From Strongylocentrotus purpuratus (Eukaryota > Echinodermata > Echinoidea > Camarodonta > Strongylocentrotidae), in the NCBI RefSeq assembly GCF_000002235.5, contig NW_022145596.1, forward strand, positions 31,532,140 to 31,596,139: DNA of 64,000 nt, given 5' to 3'. Within the stretch, counting starts at the first letter, position 1; each line of letters opens with the position of its first letter. The notes under the pieces are model-generated. The model was not told the origin of the DNA. It ran no database searches and saw only the letters and a program-made list of their open reading frames with translations. Of the stretch, positions 34,190 through 47,620 are shown one piece after another. Made by a program: the position numbers and the translations under genes.

Positions 34190-36660
34190 GATAAGAGGTT
34201 TATAACACCCATATTTGTTATTTTCATATTTGTTATTAGCTGGAAAGAACGCGAGTAGTTAATGTTTTTAGTTCAAAAAGAGACATTATGCATTAGTAGA
34301 AAAACTGTGATATGTATTTTACTTAATTATAGCTATATATAACTGTGTGTTATGGTGTGTGTGCGTGCATGTGGGTGTGTGTATGTGCGGTTTGTGTTTG
34401 TTCTATGAATTAGAAAATACGTAATATACCTTTATAATGTACTTACTAATTATTCTATAAGTAATCTCTGGTACATACATGAATACCGTGGTATTGTATA
34501 TATACCGGTACCCTTGTTTCCATTTTTTAATGAGGAACGACACGCCACTTTACATTAACAGTACAAGTGTGATGATATTATATGTAAGTTGTTGTTCATT
34601 AATCAAATTCTGCATAATATACCACCATCGAGTAGAAGCAACGTGTCATCAAGATCATTTCCAGTTTTGTTATCTTCGTTAGATCTGAACTAAGCATACC
34701 ACCACCACACCACTTAGATAAAATGGCTAATAGATAATATATTGCCACGAATTGGTACAACGATAAGGTATAGTGATACAGCCTAATTCACTAGGAATGG
34801 ATGCATTCTACGCTAGCTGGTGTGAGCTAGCTATTTCTAAACCTCTGGTGGTGTTTGTTAGTGCAATTCATAAATATGCTCGTGTTTCCCAACACACGTT
34901 TGCTGTGGGCCATTTACCTCCTACTGTACATCATGCAGGCAATACATTGAATGGTGGAGTCGCCCTTGCCCCGCTGTTCTCTCTAGCGCACGTATTATTA
35001 ACGTGTCTTGCATGGCTTATTAGAAAATCAACATAACAGTTGTGATTTGATCAGCATGCGCAAGCAGAATTCATATCAAATTGGAAAAACACATGGTACC
35101 CTTTGGATATATATACTAGGAAATACACACGAAATAGGCTAATAATACTGCAACGACATAATTATGTACATGTAGTAGAGAAACGTAACCTAAACCTTAT
35201 TTATTCATGAAAATTGACAAATCAAGATTAGGCTCTATTCCTTAATGACAGTACTTAAGACACAAAATGTTATGTATCTATAGACTTAGGAACAATTGCC
35301 AGGGACTGATTATCAATAATAGTCAATAGCAATAAATGTCATATCAAATCGTTTGAGAGAAAATTACCTTGTAGGTATTTTCTACTGTACTCCTATAACA
35401 TAAAACCCAACATGATTGCAAGTATTTTCGGGAAACCAACCCAAGGCAATTTCAATGGCCTTATGCGTCACCTATTGAAATGTGCCAAGATGACAATCAA
35501 CGTATTACGTAATCTGTGGAATATATAATACGGTATTGGAATTGCCCTTGAGTTGATTTTCGAAAATAGTCGCAATCATGTCACCCCTACCTTTCAGCCA
35601 ATGTGTGAAAAGCGATAAATACGAGACATTATATGGTATAATTACTTCAAGATAACTCGAACATGAATCATTTACTCCGAGATTTGTGATTTCCCTCATT
35701 CCTAATCCATACCCCTTGGGATTGACTAGAAGAGAAAGGACCTTGCATCACATTAGATAGAAACCTTTTTGATTGATGTTAACCTTTGATTTGAAGCGTA
35801 CTGGTCTGATATCATCTTCACTATGATGTCCCTATGGTATTCTCACACCTGTCGTGATGGCTCTACGTAGAAGATCTGATCCAATACGTGTGACATCACT
35901 AATAATATCGCTCTGCCAATGCACCACTTTACTAATGCATGCAAATTGTATGTGGAGTGGTTGCTCTTAAAGATCCAAAATACTTTCCCCCGACATTGCA
36001 ACAATATATTTTAGACGATTGGCTTGCGAGGCCTAAATGAATTGAATGATTTCTGGTTAGGTACTTAAACGTACATGAATTGGGATATTTGTTACAGGTG
36101 GAATTGTGAACTGGAATTGCAATATTTCTATATCTGTTGCAAAAGCAAAAACAGCAAAAGCAGGAGGACATGAAACATTATAAGCAAAATATGGCCACAG
36201 GATGATCTGGAATGCATGAAAATGGGTTAAAGATTCCGAAATGTTGTAAAAGAGTATTCCTTTGGACGACCTAGATCTTCATCTGGCAGTCAGACTACCA
36301 CCCTCTTTGTATTTAATTCTATATGCACCCATTATGTGCGATAACACACATCATTGATTGACCAGGGAGTAACATTTATTATGGTGAACACCTCACACAT
36401 AACATTGACTTATTTCACAAATATTCTTCACTACCTATTCATGAATACGTTATTCTGCAAAATATGAATTTAAAAAGAATAATTAATTACTTTTTGTTAG
36501 TGCCCAGAATGATTATTATGAAAGGAATCTCAATATAAGAGGATTTTTATATTAGGGTGTATGACATACTTTTGCATATTTTCTTTCATAAAGTGTATAT
36601 ACCTCATCTGACCTCGGCAATAAACGGCCTCAACAAGATCAAATAAACGTGAGCTAAAAG
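34190..36660. other. No exon seen
   Basis: AT-rich sequence with a short GT-rich patch at about 34340-34390. Frames in it lack paired splice signals. It may be intron of the 33706 gene. Confidence 0.4.
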
Positions 36661-36667
36661 AACGGAG

Positions 36668-36745
36668 GGATAGAGAGAGAGAGTGAGAAAGAGATGGAGA
36701 GAGAGACATATTTAGAGCGAGAGAGATAGAAAGAGGGAGAAGGCG
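36668..36745 (+). repeat. (GA)n microsatellite
   Basis: Interrupted GA run. Confidence 0.88.
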
Positions 36746-36870
36746 GATGGAGAGAGGCATTTCGACGGTTGACTCCTGGTCGCAGTAAACCTAGTTCTCT
36801 ATTACCTACTTCTTTAAATTAGGGAGATAGATAGACAGAATCGACCTAATCTTTTTTCTCCAATTGCCAG

Positions 36871-37009
36871 GGTAAATAGAAGCAGGGCTCGGCTCAAGAC
36901 CGTGGAAAGTACCACACGGTCCAATTACAGTAATAAGAGAAGAAAAAGAGACCCTGAAAAATACATGTCTTCTTTTCTATTTCACCTATTGAAATCCTTT
37001 GGAGGATGA
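36871..37009 (+). CDS. Possible terminal exon with basic peptide
   Basis: A very good acceptor (CTTTTTTCTCCAATTGCCAG ending at 36870) precedes a 45-codon open frame, starting one base in and ending at TGA 37007-37009. It is Arg/Ser-rich (NRSRARLKTVESTTRSN, then NKRRKRDPEKY). The phase does not match the donor at 33960. No upstream partner was found. Confidence 0.2.
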
Positions 37010-38428
37010 AATGTCTTTTTTAGGCAAGCAGATTTGGGTATGAACGTATGGGGCTATAACATTTGACCTCTTATTTCGATATGTGCTGGAAAAACGGAGC
37101 GGTTTTTACTGAGACGAAGAGATTGAAGCTTACTTAATCTCGCAATGAGTTCTCCATTTCACACACTCATGACATCATTTTAAGATTGAGGCCTGGAGCG
37201 TTTCATGTCTTAACCATACCTACATATTTCTACCGTGATAGGTTTCTTTTTTGATGGTATAGGCAAGAGCGATCAAAGCGCGCCTTCTAAATAGAGCGAA
37301 GATGGGTACCTAGGGAGCGAGTATCGAGTAATCTCTACATGCCGTCAAGGGAGGTGTTTTGTATGGAGGGGATAGGCTCAATGTGCGTAATAACTAGTCC
37401 CTTAAGTATTCGTGTGTATTGCATTACGTCTTAATTACCACCAAGCCGTTGCCTCACTCTCGCGCATTGTATACGGGACACTCATATTTGCCTGACTGAG
37501 ATCAAACTGACCGATTTAAGGATAATTCCCCCGTGGGAAAGGAGGTGGAAGTCCATCATAGACCTTTCGATTGTTAAACAAACAAATGAATGTCCATTGA
37601 ACACAGGGTTAAAACCGATATCGAGTTTATATTTGGGCACAAGGCAATCAAGACTCTTCCAAATTCTTTGTGGAGTTTAAATCTGTGACCATCAAGACAC
37701 ATGGACGGTTTCGATAACAAATACAAAGAAGTTTTTTTAGTTTTTTGTTAGATTGCAGTGTGAACCATCTGCTATAAAAGGTGTTTTCCTTCCAATAGAT
37801 TGATACGCAATAAGGGGCAGAAAGATTCTTCATATATAACGGATTTTGATTGACGTTGGTTGCCTTTGAGAGCTTTGTATTTCAAGCAATTGTTTTCGTG
37901 TGTGTTTTTATATATTCATATCATTCTGTATTTCTTTGTCAATGTAAAAATTGCTATTATTATGCAAATCCTTTAATGGTCAATCGTTTTTGGAGTTTAA
38001 AAGGCAACACTTTGTCCTATAAATACCTACATCCATTAGCTTGAAAAATGTTCATTAAAAAATGCGAAGGCATTTGATAAAGAGCTGTCATTATGCTGTA
38101 TCGCTTGCGAGCGTTTGAAGGTTATTCTTAAAAGCATGACTTTACCCGATGTATTGACTTCCTTACAATCGTTGTTGTCTTCTTAAATCGGTTGCTTTTG
38201 GATTTGAAGGTTAACAAAGCCAAATGGCCTCGCATATATTAGACATTCTGATTTGTTGGAAATGAATGATACTTAAAAAGCAAGATGACGAATGAATCAA
38301 AAAGCACATTTTAGTAAATGGTTTTGTGCCCTTGGGATCTATTTTGGGAATATCGGAATACATTACTATTAGAGGTGACGAAAGACTTTAAAGAAAAACT
38401 TGCAAAGTTAACAATCAAATATCTTCAT

Positions 38429-38547
38429 ATGAATGTCTTGTTCACTTCAATCATTGCTGTATCCCTTATGTCTATTTACTCACGAGTTTCTACAGCTCAA
38501 CCTCCGGTGACGATTGGTCCACGAGCAGTACCGTTTATAAACCCACC
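38429..38547 (+). CDS. First coding exon with signal peptide
   Basis: From the ATG at 38429 the peptide begins MNVLFTSIIAVSLMSIYS, followed by a small-residue site RVSTA that suits signal peptidase cleavage, then QPPVTIGPRAVPFINPP. The frame runs straight into a consensus donor (GTAAGT at 38548), leaving two bases of a codon. An upstream ATG in the same frame (38318) would bury the signal peptide, so 38429 is preferred. This suggests a secreted or single-pass membrane protein; the family is not recognised. A SINE lies directly downstream in the putative intron. Confidence 0.55.
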
Positions 38548-38574
38548 GTAAGTAATTCAAGTCTAGATCACTAA

Positions 38575-39070
38575 TAATAATAATAATAAAAACATTAATA
38601 ATAATAACAGTCACATTCTTATAGCGCTTGATAATACGTCTCTGAACGTTTTACATTTGATCGCCATTGCCCGTTTATTGGATTCATCCTTTTATCCACA
38701 CAAGTGCAATTTTTCATCATTACAAGTGCAGGACGAGAGGCATAAATAGTAATTTAGGCCTGAAATGCCTCTAAGTCCAATACAAAAATATTTGAAAATG
38801 GCACACGCTTCACTCCTTGGGAAGTATTCCGGCCAGGCGCCATTTTACAAGCGCATTCATGCCAATTCAACCAAATCACCGTTCGTATCCTACCAGGTAC
38901 CCATTTATCACCTGGGTGGAGAGTGGCAAATATAGATTATTGGATTATTGTCTTGCCAGAAATCCACTGTCCGGTGACCCATTTATCACCTGGGTGGAGA
39001 GTGGCAAATAAAGATTATTGTCTTGCCAAAAATCCACTGTCCGGTGACGTATCAATAGGCCACGACACCC
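38575..39070 (-). mobile_element. SINE with internal tandem duplication
   Basis: Starts with an AAT microsatellite and TTATAGCGCTTGATAA tail motif, then the GGTACCCATTTATCACC and GGGTGGAGAGTGGCAAAT body. The block from CCCATTTATC to TCCGGTGAC is present twice in tandem (38900-38977 and 38978-39048); the second copy lacks about 7 bases. The tRNA head is truncated. It sits just inside the putative first intron of the 38429 gene. Confidence 0.75.
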
Positions 39071-39603
39071 CTACTTAGCCTAAGTCCGTTCCTGAATTTT
39101 ACCTAAAGCCTGATTACAATCTTAAGCCTAATGCTATATCTTTTAGAAAATGAAGCTAATGTCGGGTCATTGTTCACTGGTCTACCATGTTAAGTGTCTG
39201 GTCGCATAAACTTCCAGTCAACGTCACATTAACACACCAGGCATTAACCTTCCTTCCTTCCTTCCACTCGAAATGGGTTGATAACAATTTGTGACAGTCG
39301 AACACATCCCCTGTCACTATTACTATTGGTTAATTGCATGTATTGAGAAGGGGATGCTAAAGACCGCGTACTGTTTTCCTTTAATTGTATTAATGTCAAC
39401 AATGTGTCGCTGTACGTCCAAAGTTTTTTTAGACAGGGTTATAAAATGAATAGTGTACATTATTCATCGTGCTTGTTGTATATAACGTTAACTCACCAAA
39501 ACAAAACAACCCCAAACGATTATCAAATTTAACTGGTATTGTGTTTTCAACTGAAGTGTTCAGTACATTGAATGAAAATAATAATTGCAACAATTTTCCT
39601 CAG

Positions 39604-39689
39604 GACGTTTTGCAAGAAGTGCAAAGTCACATATTGTGTAAAGATACAGTGTGAAATATGTTCGTATTTTGAAACTAGAAATATTCTGG
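39604..39689 (+). CDS. Possible Cys-rich internal exon
   Basis: The acceptor CAATTTTCCTCAG ends at 39603, and a moderate donor (GTAAATGG) follows 39689. The frame starts one base in, which is in phase with the 38547 donor, and reads TFCKKCKVTYCVKIQCEIC, a C-x2-C-x4-C-x4-C-x2-C spacing, before ending one base into a codon. Another frame is also open for 16 codons. Attractive but unproven. Confidence 0.25.
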
Positions 39690-40155
39690 GTAAATGGTGT
39701 ATTTGATTTTTACAGTGCAATACAAATGATACAAGCAATCGGGAACAGAAAGCGGATAAGATAAAGATCAGAAACCTAAATTCCACTTCACCTTTTATTT
39801 CTTCAACATTAATTTTTCTTTTCATTTTAAGAGGAGAAAAGTTTGCACGGATTGAATGTCCTTTTTGCAGATTTAGCTTTAGCGAGAGTTGCACATGGAC
39901 TTTAACTATAGATACTTTTCTAGTTCTGCCCTTTAAATTCAATAAAATAATCACAATATTAAGTCCATGACATTTCACATTTTGAAATACAGGTATTTGA
40001 TTCATTCCTCGAATGTCGACATTACTGCTTCTCCTCGTGAGTATTATATTTTCTATTTTTAGCCCTAGCATTCAATTATATGTCCAGATACATTGCAGTC
40101 TTTGACTGTGGTTATTGAAAATGGGAGACTCAAGCTTTTATCATGTATGGACCTT
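39690..40155. other. No feature seen
   Basis: A long minus-strand frame (174 codons, 39547-40071) spans this stretch, but its composition is unremarkable, it has no splice signals, and it overlaps the + strand exon candidate. Confidence 0.4.
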
Positions 40156-40161
40156 CGGCAG

Positions 40162-40206
40162 AATTTGTCATTATCATGAAACGAGCTCAGATGGTATGAC
40201 ACCCAG
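40162..40206 (+). CDS. Possible internal exon, alternative partner of the 38429 exon
   Basis: The acceptor GGACCTTCGGCAG ends at 40161 and the donor is CAG-GTAATC. The frame ICHYHETSSDGMTP starts one base in, so it also fits the phase of the 38547 donor, and it ends two bases into a codon. Either this, the 39604 segment, or neither is the true next exon. Confidence 0.2.
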
Positions 40207-41984
40207 GTAATCTTTAAGTAGCGTTCACGCAAGGTTTTCAATTAGGCATGCCCCGTTTCCGTTTAAATTTTCAATTTCTCGTGGCAATTTATTGATGAAA
40301 AAAATGTTATTGGTTTTTACAATCAGTTGCGAGATGATCATGTTTCGTGTCATATAAGCTTACCGGGAAGCTGGAGGGATAACTAATATTAGAGAAGTAG
40401 GGATGAAGAGGAGGGATGAACAAATTATAGAAGTCACGCGAAATTTGTATATGACTATAGCTGATTAACAACCCATTTCTGTGACACGGATTATTTTGGC
40501 AGAACGTATTTAGTTAAGAATCAAGAGACGAGAGAAATTACATATAAAATAGTGCATGGTTTTACAGGAATGAACTACATTAGTACAATTGTCGAAAACG
40601 GAAGTCTTGAAAAATTTACTCCTTCACTTTGATCCCTTCTAGATATGTCATCATTGTTGTGAATTACTAACTCAATCAATGGTTATATCGATAACGAAAG
40701 CACCTTTATAGAACATTATCTTTACTCATTATTAAGGATTTAGCAATGTTGTAAAGAAATGCCCTTTTATCAAGATTATCGCCAGTTTTTTAGAAAGCCC
40801 TGCTCCCCCACCCCATTTCAAGCAGATAACACTCTCCTTTTTTTAGTTGAGTTATATTAACACCAATATTGGTATAGTGTGAGTTTGGGGTGCAGGTGGG
40901 CGAAATGCGAGCAAGCGAATCGACCGAACACTAAAGCACGAATGATAGGCAATTTTAATTTCTTTAACATTATTTCTATTCTTCCCTTTCACATTTCCTT
41001 CCTCCCCTTTCCTTTACCATTAAATAGAAGGGGGTACAAAGAACACCCCCACCCCGAATACTCAAAAAATATATAAGCAAATAGTGCAATTCACTTTAAC
41101 ATTACAAGACGTGACAACTTATAACTCATGATAATATTCATATCAGCTAGGCACGTATAATTGATAAAGTGTGTACTTGTTTGGCGAGCCCATGACAAAT
41201 GTGTTCTCTTCAATTTGACACAAATAAGTCTGTATTTGTATCAATAGTGATGGAGATGGGTCTTTTGTGTCTTAATGGATTTTTAATAATTTTTGGAAAA
41301 TGTAAATAGACATATGTGTTCTCTTGAATTGAATTACATATTTGCCTGTATTTGTAGATTTTACAAAAAGCATTGCCTTCTTTCAGTAGGGATGGGGATG
41401 TTTTGTTTTTTTGTCTTAAAGGATTTTGAATAAATTTGTAATAAGATATATATATACACCTTCTAAGTTCTATTTTGTTTAAATTAACTTTAATATTGGG
41501 TTTAACCTTATAGGGTTGTCATGTACAATCATACGGTGCAGTTAGAGGTCCTGACCTATTATGTATTCTGTATTTATAATTTGTACTTGATTTTCTTTTA
41601 ACGATGCCAATTGAATTGAATTGAATTGAATTACCAAATTGTAAGGATGTGGAGCTTTCGAACGCGAGAGGGCTCAGTTTACAATGGTCTAACTTGATGT
41701 AATTCCAATGACTTTCCAATGTTTCTTTTCCCCTTCCAATCTCTTTTTATAATCCATAACCCTCCCTCCTCCCTCTCCCTAAAAACCACATCTCTCCCCT
41801 TTCTTCCCCTCGTTCTCTTCCACCCCCCTCTCTTTTCCTTGCCCACTTTTAACCATTTGCCCCGGTGCTACTACATTGAGCTCTAGCTGAATGGTTGACT
41901 AAGATGTTCATGAAATAATAAAATCATGTATATGTTTACGTAAATACTTAAAACACATATTATGTATTTACAAACATTTAGAGG

Positions 41985-42170
41985 CAGTTTGTGGATCTTA
42001 TACTTCTTGTTTCGAGTCCCATCGCGGCACTAATGTAATTCTGAAGGAGTTAACTTTACAATTGCAGGCTACTCTCCACCCAGGTGTAGTCAATGAGTAC
42101 ATGGCAGGAACATATTCCTTGATTACCTTTAGCGCCTAAGGGCAGCTGGGCTAAAACCAGTGTAATGATG
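41985..42170 (+). mobile_element. Degraded tRNA-derived SINE
   Basis: Contains a B-box-like GTTTCGAGTCCC (about 42010-42021), GCGGCACTAATGTAAT, CTCCACCCAGGTGTAGTCAA and a GCGCCTAAGGGCAG tail, in the same order as the 26 kb copy. Confidence 0.6.
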
Positions 42171-42179
42171 GTACTTTGT

Positions 42180-43430
42180 TCATGCGCATTCAGCATTCCC
42201 CTGTGATGGATATGTACCCAATGTAAATGTAGCGATGACTATTATTGTTCCAACTACAGGTATATGTATAAAAAAATAAGTCAGTAACATACTAATACGG
42301 TTCTCTTTTGCGCGTGACAATACTGTTAAACATTTCTCAAAATTTGACAAAATATGTCCATTGGTTCATAACTATCCTGCGATTGAATTCATTTTCTGTG
42401 CAGAAAACGACTCCCGCCTGTTGTGGATGTTAAGTTAATTGATTCAGTCGTGAAACTGTTCAGGCTAATAGCTTATTCTCGGCACGCCTGATCATTGATT
42501 TACCCGTGTTGTGATGTGTACTGGTTTTATGGCGTAGAGATTGTGTTCCTCCTTGCCTCCAGTCGTTTCCTCCACTCACAAACATGAGCAAATGCTGCTG
42601 GAGAAAGCTCAATCGGTTAGGAACAAAAATGTCACATTATTCTAATTCTCTATCCGCGCCCTCATATGTGCTTGTGTCAGTCCCTTATGCATGTACCACT
42701 GAAGACAGATACATTGAGCAGTCGGCATATAAAAACATAATAAAAATGTGTGTTACTGTACGTGATGCAAGATAAAGCATTGAAAACAACTTTTTCAAGC
42801 ATATGTCTCAATGTAAATGTTTTGTGTAAGCTTAAATATCACGAGTTTGCTACAAAAAAGTGCCGAAAGAATAAAGAACTCAGTTAACGAAGGACAAACA
42901 AGACCAAACCAGGGTTTAAGAGACAATCAAATCAGCTTAAAGTTGTGTACCACAACCATAAGACACAAAATGATACAACGATGCAATATGATATGTTGAA
43001 ATCCCCTATGAATTGCATTTTAGCCCATTGTCAAAGAATTTTACTGGATATATGAAACCAATATTAAAAGAAAATGACAATTCTACTCTTGTACAATGAC
43101 CGAAAGCTCAGAAATGCTACTGAGACTTGTCGAAATTGGCCATAGGCTATAAATACGATGTGATCAGCCAACAAAGAAATAGCATATGTTACTCTCACGT
43201 ATTGAGATTCACAAGTAATATTGTTTATTGATTTCTACCTGCTTATAGTCAATATTGAGTTACCAGTCTTAAGCCATAAATCGGATACATTTTTGCCATG
43301 TTATAACTGAGATTAACATCGATTTCAATGTTAAAAGAGGTTTAGGCGTTTTCTAGAAATGTACATACTACTTCCGCAGTGTTTTGTTAAAATGCGTAGG
43401 GTTAGATTTATAATGTGTTTGTGATATGAA
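42180..43430. other. No gene seen
   Basis: Unique AT-rich DNA with short frames only. Confidence 0.5.
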
Positions 43431-43436
43431 TGTATT

Positions 43437-43590
43437 ATTAATTTTATTATTATTATGATGATATATATTATTATCATTATTATCATTATTACCATAATTT
43501 TAATGCCATTACTACTATTACTACTTTCACTATTATTACTATCATTATAATAATAATAATGATTATTATTATTATCGTTACTGTTATGTA
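43437..43590. repeat. (ATT)n/(ACT)n microsatellite
   Basis: Degenerate ATT, ATC and ACT repeats; Ile-rich frames are artefacts. Confidence 0.88.
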
Positions 43591-43989
43591 TTTGTCGTGA
43601 CCTGGGAGGGTAAAAGCGAAGTGCATCACTGTGACCCTAGGGACTCTCCTCCTGCTATAACTGTGCAGGTGCAGGTGGACCATTTTAGCGGGGTTTCCCC
43701 TAATCCCAACTAATATTAGTACATGTACCTCCTTCAGTGAAACTAACCAGTGGTAAAAAAATAGTGTTATTAAAGCATATACTACCCGCAAGATGTAATA
43801 GTAAAGATAATGTTTGAGAATGATTTTGAAGCCTTGAAGGCATTTGACCAAAAAAATACAGCGAGCAACAGCATAACCATTGCTTTACTAGACACCGAAG
43901 GGACATTGCTTTCTAATCACCTTCGCAAAAACGTTCGCTTACGTTCAAAGAACGTTTTGTGTTCACTTGGCTTTTGTTTTATCTTTATC

Positions 43990-44035
43990 CAGGGGCGGCC
44001 TTACGAGGGAGGGGGGGGGGGGCAAAAGGTGCTCT
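43990..44035. mobile_element. Isolated hAT-like terminus
   Basis: CAGGGGCGGCCTTACGAGGG followed by a G run and CAAAAGGTGC resembles the left ends of the 853 and 20292 elements. No matching right end was found within the next 2 kb, so this is a truncated remnant. Confidence 0.5.
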
Positions 44036-44040
44036 CCTTG

Positions 44041-45735
44041 ACTTGAAAAATATGTCCCTATCCAAATGTAGGGGGAAATGCTATAGACCGTGTCCCAACT
44101 ACAGCAAATCTCTGACTTAATTCTTGTCACATTTAAGAAGTAAACGAAAAGGAAAGTAGAAGCCTAGATAAAAGGAGATAATAAATGCTCGTTTCATTGA
44201 TTTAGCCTGTTGCCCGGTCTTTTTTTTTTTATATTTCGTTGTTACAATTTGTGCCATGCAACTGCATGATCTTTTGAAACTGATCCCACCTCGCTGTCAG
44301 TTGATGTTTCAAAATCCCTATAATTTGGACGAAGTACGTGAAACGCTTGGGACTCTACTTTTTCTGGTTTAGTTTTAGTAACCGAATGGGCACAGAATGA
44401 AGACAAATAAGTGTTTCAGCTAATAGGCTTTAGTCTGAATTCTGGAAGGTTTGAAATCACCTCGCGTCATAACCAAGGTTGACTTATCGATTTTCAATGC
44501 ACTTTAACACACCAATGCAACAGTAATCGCCTAACTTGCCTTTGAAATATTTGACCCATTATTCTGTCCAATGAACACGTTTTCCTATCAAGTACCTTGA
44601 ATATATGTTATGATTGACTGCATATTGCCACCCCGAGGTCATGTGACACCAACCGGACTAATCCCTGTGCTGGATTAGAGGCACTATCTCTAAAACAAAT
44701 CTTAAGAGAAGGACCATTTGATCTCTTTCCTTCTGCTCTTCCTTGAATGAATTGTATGCAAATCGCTCGTATAATTATCTAATTACCCAATAGCATCACT
44801 AGACATCTTCAATCAACTGCTAGTTGTAAACAACGAGAACATTCAGCGAGCAAACACGATTAATTAATGCTGAAATTGGCTTGATATGATCAGTGACTCG
44901 CCCCCTCTCTCCCCTAGCTGCCTCGAGTCATGTCGTGCTTCTGTATCGCCCGAGGCTATATATAGTAGCAGAAGACGAAACCATGGATGACATGCCGTGC
45001 GTTTGAGAATGAAAACATTCTACTTCTGCCGCTGGAATAATAATGGGCAGAAATAATGAAAACCAGGCTTGGACCATGACCTTTCGGAGTCACAAAAGAG
45101 GAATCAAAATGAAAGGAATGAGCTAAAAATTTGATATATGGCTGAGGGAAGGAAAGTATTTACTGCCCGCTAATGGCTGGAGATTGAGGAAACATGGACT
45201 CACTAATCATTGTTACCCTATGATGTTTAGCCTAATTTCAGGGTGCACTGCTTGTGAATGAAATTGACCTTATTGTCTTCAATTTGAGAATATATACAAT
45301 AACATGTATATAATGATCATACAGACAGGCTAATAATGTTACTAAATTCCATTCATAAAATGATATCAAATTTGCGGTATGAGCAGATACAAACAAATAT
45401 GAAAACAAGATATTATCTCATTGTCCATGGAAGTATTCCTACCGTAGTTAAACTGTTTAAACATGACGTGGTTACTGATGATAACTTTTGTCTTACAATT
45501 TTGGATTTGTTTTTCAACATTTTACAGAATCATCATGAACATCGAATTATTTTGATTTGTATTTTTTAAAGGGTGCATCGCGTTTTGCTGACTCATCACA
45601 GAATGTTAAATATAAATATTCTTAATACTTGGCGAAAAAGTACGAATGTGGAAATGCTGATTTGGTAATTACTATATCATCTGTATTTGAACATATAGAT
45701 GACTTTCCCAAATCCCAGTAGGGATGGTAAAGATA
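44041..45735. other. No gene seen
   Basis: Unique AT-rich sequence without a defensible exon, repeat or RNA gene. Confidence 0.5.
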
Positions 45736-45741
45736 TCCAAA

Positions 45742-45812
45742 TTGTTTTTTTGATTTTTGTTTTTTTTGTTTTTTTTGTTTGTTTTTGTTTTTTTTTTTGG
45801 GGGGGGGGTTAA
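45742..45812 (+). repeat. T-rich tract followed by G run
   Basis: T7GTTTT repeats then nine or so G. A low-complexity junction, possibly a decayed transposon or retroposon end. Confidence 0.8.
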
Positions 45813-46654
45813 ATCTATGAAATAAAAGGGTGGATGCTTAAAAAAAAAGGAGAGAAAAGGAAGAGAATGATAGATTACTAAAACAGACGTGAAAGGAAAT
45901 AGAATGAGAGATACTGGGAGACAAAGAATGTTGACTGAAGTGACTAATGTAAGCGATAAATGTTTTGACCTCGATTATGATGTAGATGGAATTTTATTTG
46001 ATGAACCCAGGTGTGTCATTAAGGTGAAGCCCTATCGTTAGTGTCATCAGTACTCGATTCCTCTACATAAATCATGCCCAGCCTTCCAAAAATAAACGCC
46101 ATAAAAAAATGGCGGTGGCGACCCGTCACCGTGTCGCCTAACTCAAGCGTGGAAATCGCATTCTATAAATACCTCGTTTTTATTGCATACCTCCAATTTA
46201 AAAACATGCTCATGTTAGGACTCAGGAGGCAATAAAGAAGTATTTTGATATTCGTAAAATTATAGGCCTGTCCAATCTTAACAAGAATTGGGAAAATGCG
46301 TTACCTCATCCAAATGCATGACTTTTGCGATACCGCCATTATCGATTGCCATCTTTTATTCAAAATATATCATGCAAGTCTTACGTGTACTGCATTCTAA
46401 TTTATAATCATTGCTAATATTGAACGACAAAGGCAAGCATTTCAATATCCTACAGCAGGTTTACATGATTCAATTGGTTCTAAAATCCAAGTTGCGGTTT
46501 TTCCCACCCATTAATTTAAAAAGAATTGATAACTACTTTCTCACTTCCACGACTTTGCGACTATAATGGCATATAAACTTTGGAAACATGATTTTTGTTT
46601 TCTTCAAGCAAGCAATTTAAATGTATATTGCACGATTGTGAAATTCCAACAGGA

Positions 46655-46682
46655 ATATATATATATATATATACATATATTC
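46655..46682. repeat. (TA)n microsatellite
   Basis: A short perfect TA run, self-complementary. Confidence 0.85.
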
Positions 46683-47620
46683 ATGTTGGCAAGACCAACA
46701 GACATACGTTATTGGAGGACTTCGGATGTCCCCCGTAAACGAGACAAGTTCTGCTTCAGTGAACACGCATGACATTTCAGCAACTAAAGTCGTTCTTTCG
46801 CTGCATAAATAACAGCAAAAGAGCTGCATAATACTTGTCTCTAATAGCCCATATACTTTATCATTGTGAATATATAACCATAATCTCCCATATATGAGCT
46901 TTCGTAGGCGAAATTGGAGTTTCCACGCCTGAGAGCTTTTTTCCACATGAGTAAAATATAAAAAAACAAGATAACTTGGAGAAAACACAGCCAAGCGGCT
47001 TTTCTCAGTTAAGGGGAACTTTTCCTGTTAACAGAAGACATGAATTTATCCTCCAATTTTTGACTGCAAACCCCAATGCAAGCATACTCCTTCATGATTA
47101 AACTAATGTAGAATATTATTAAATGTGTATTACTTTTTGTTGTTATTTGTGGCTGGTTGACATGGACCAAATTCAGGTGGATGTGTACATAATATGTGAA
47201 ATACGAAGAAATGGTGGTTTGGTATTTGAAAGCTGAAATTACTTGTGATATTTTTGTGAATGTGTGTTGTGCTGTGTGTTCGGATGTATGTATCCACCCT
47301 TATATCAACCTTCCACATTTCACTGCCATCGTGGATTACTTTACATATGTTGGCAAACTTCTTGTTAAAAACTGTTTTATCAGGTTATATTTTGTCTAAT
47401 ATGCCAATACGTAACATTCTTAATAATTTGAGATTAAAAAGTAAACTTTTTTCAATGATTTGTATATTCATCTAGCATGACTACATCATTCCAACGTTCA
47501 TCTTATTTCAAAAGATTTCCTTCTTCAACAGATAGTATGCCATTGCCAATTGGTCTAATTTTAGATAACTGGCATGTAGCCTGCTGCGTAATTCACTTGC
47601 ATGACAGTATGGGCCTACTT

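Noticed and set aside
39547..40071. 174-codon minus-strand frame
   Set aside because: Longest frame in the window but of random composition, no splice signals or family pattern, and it overlaps the + strand exon candidate.
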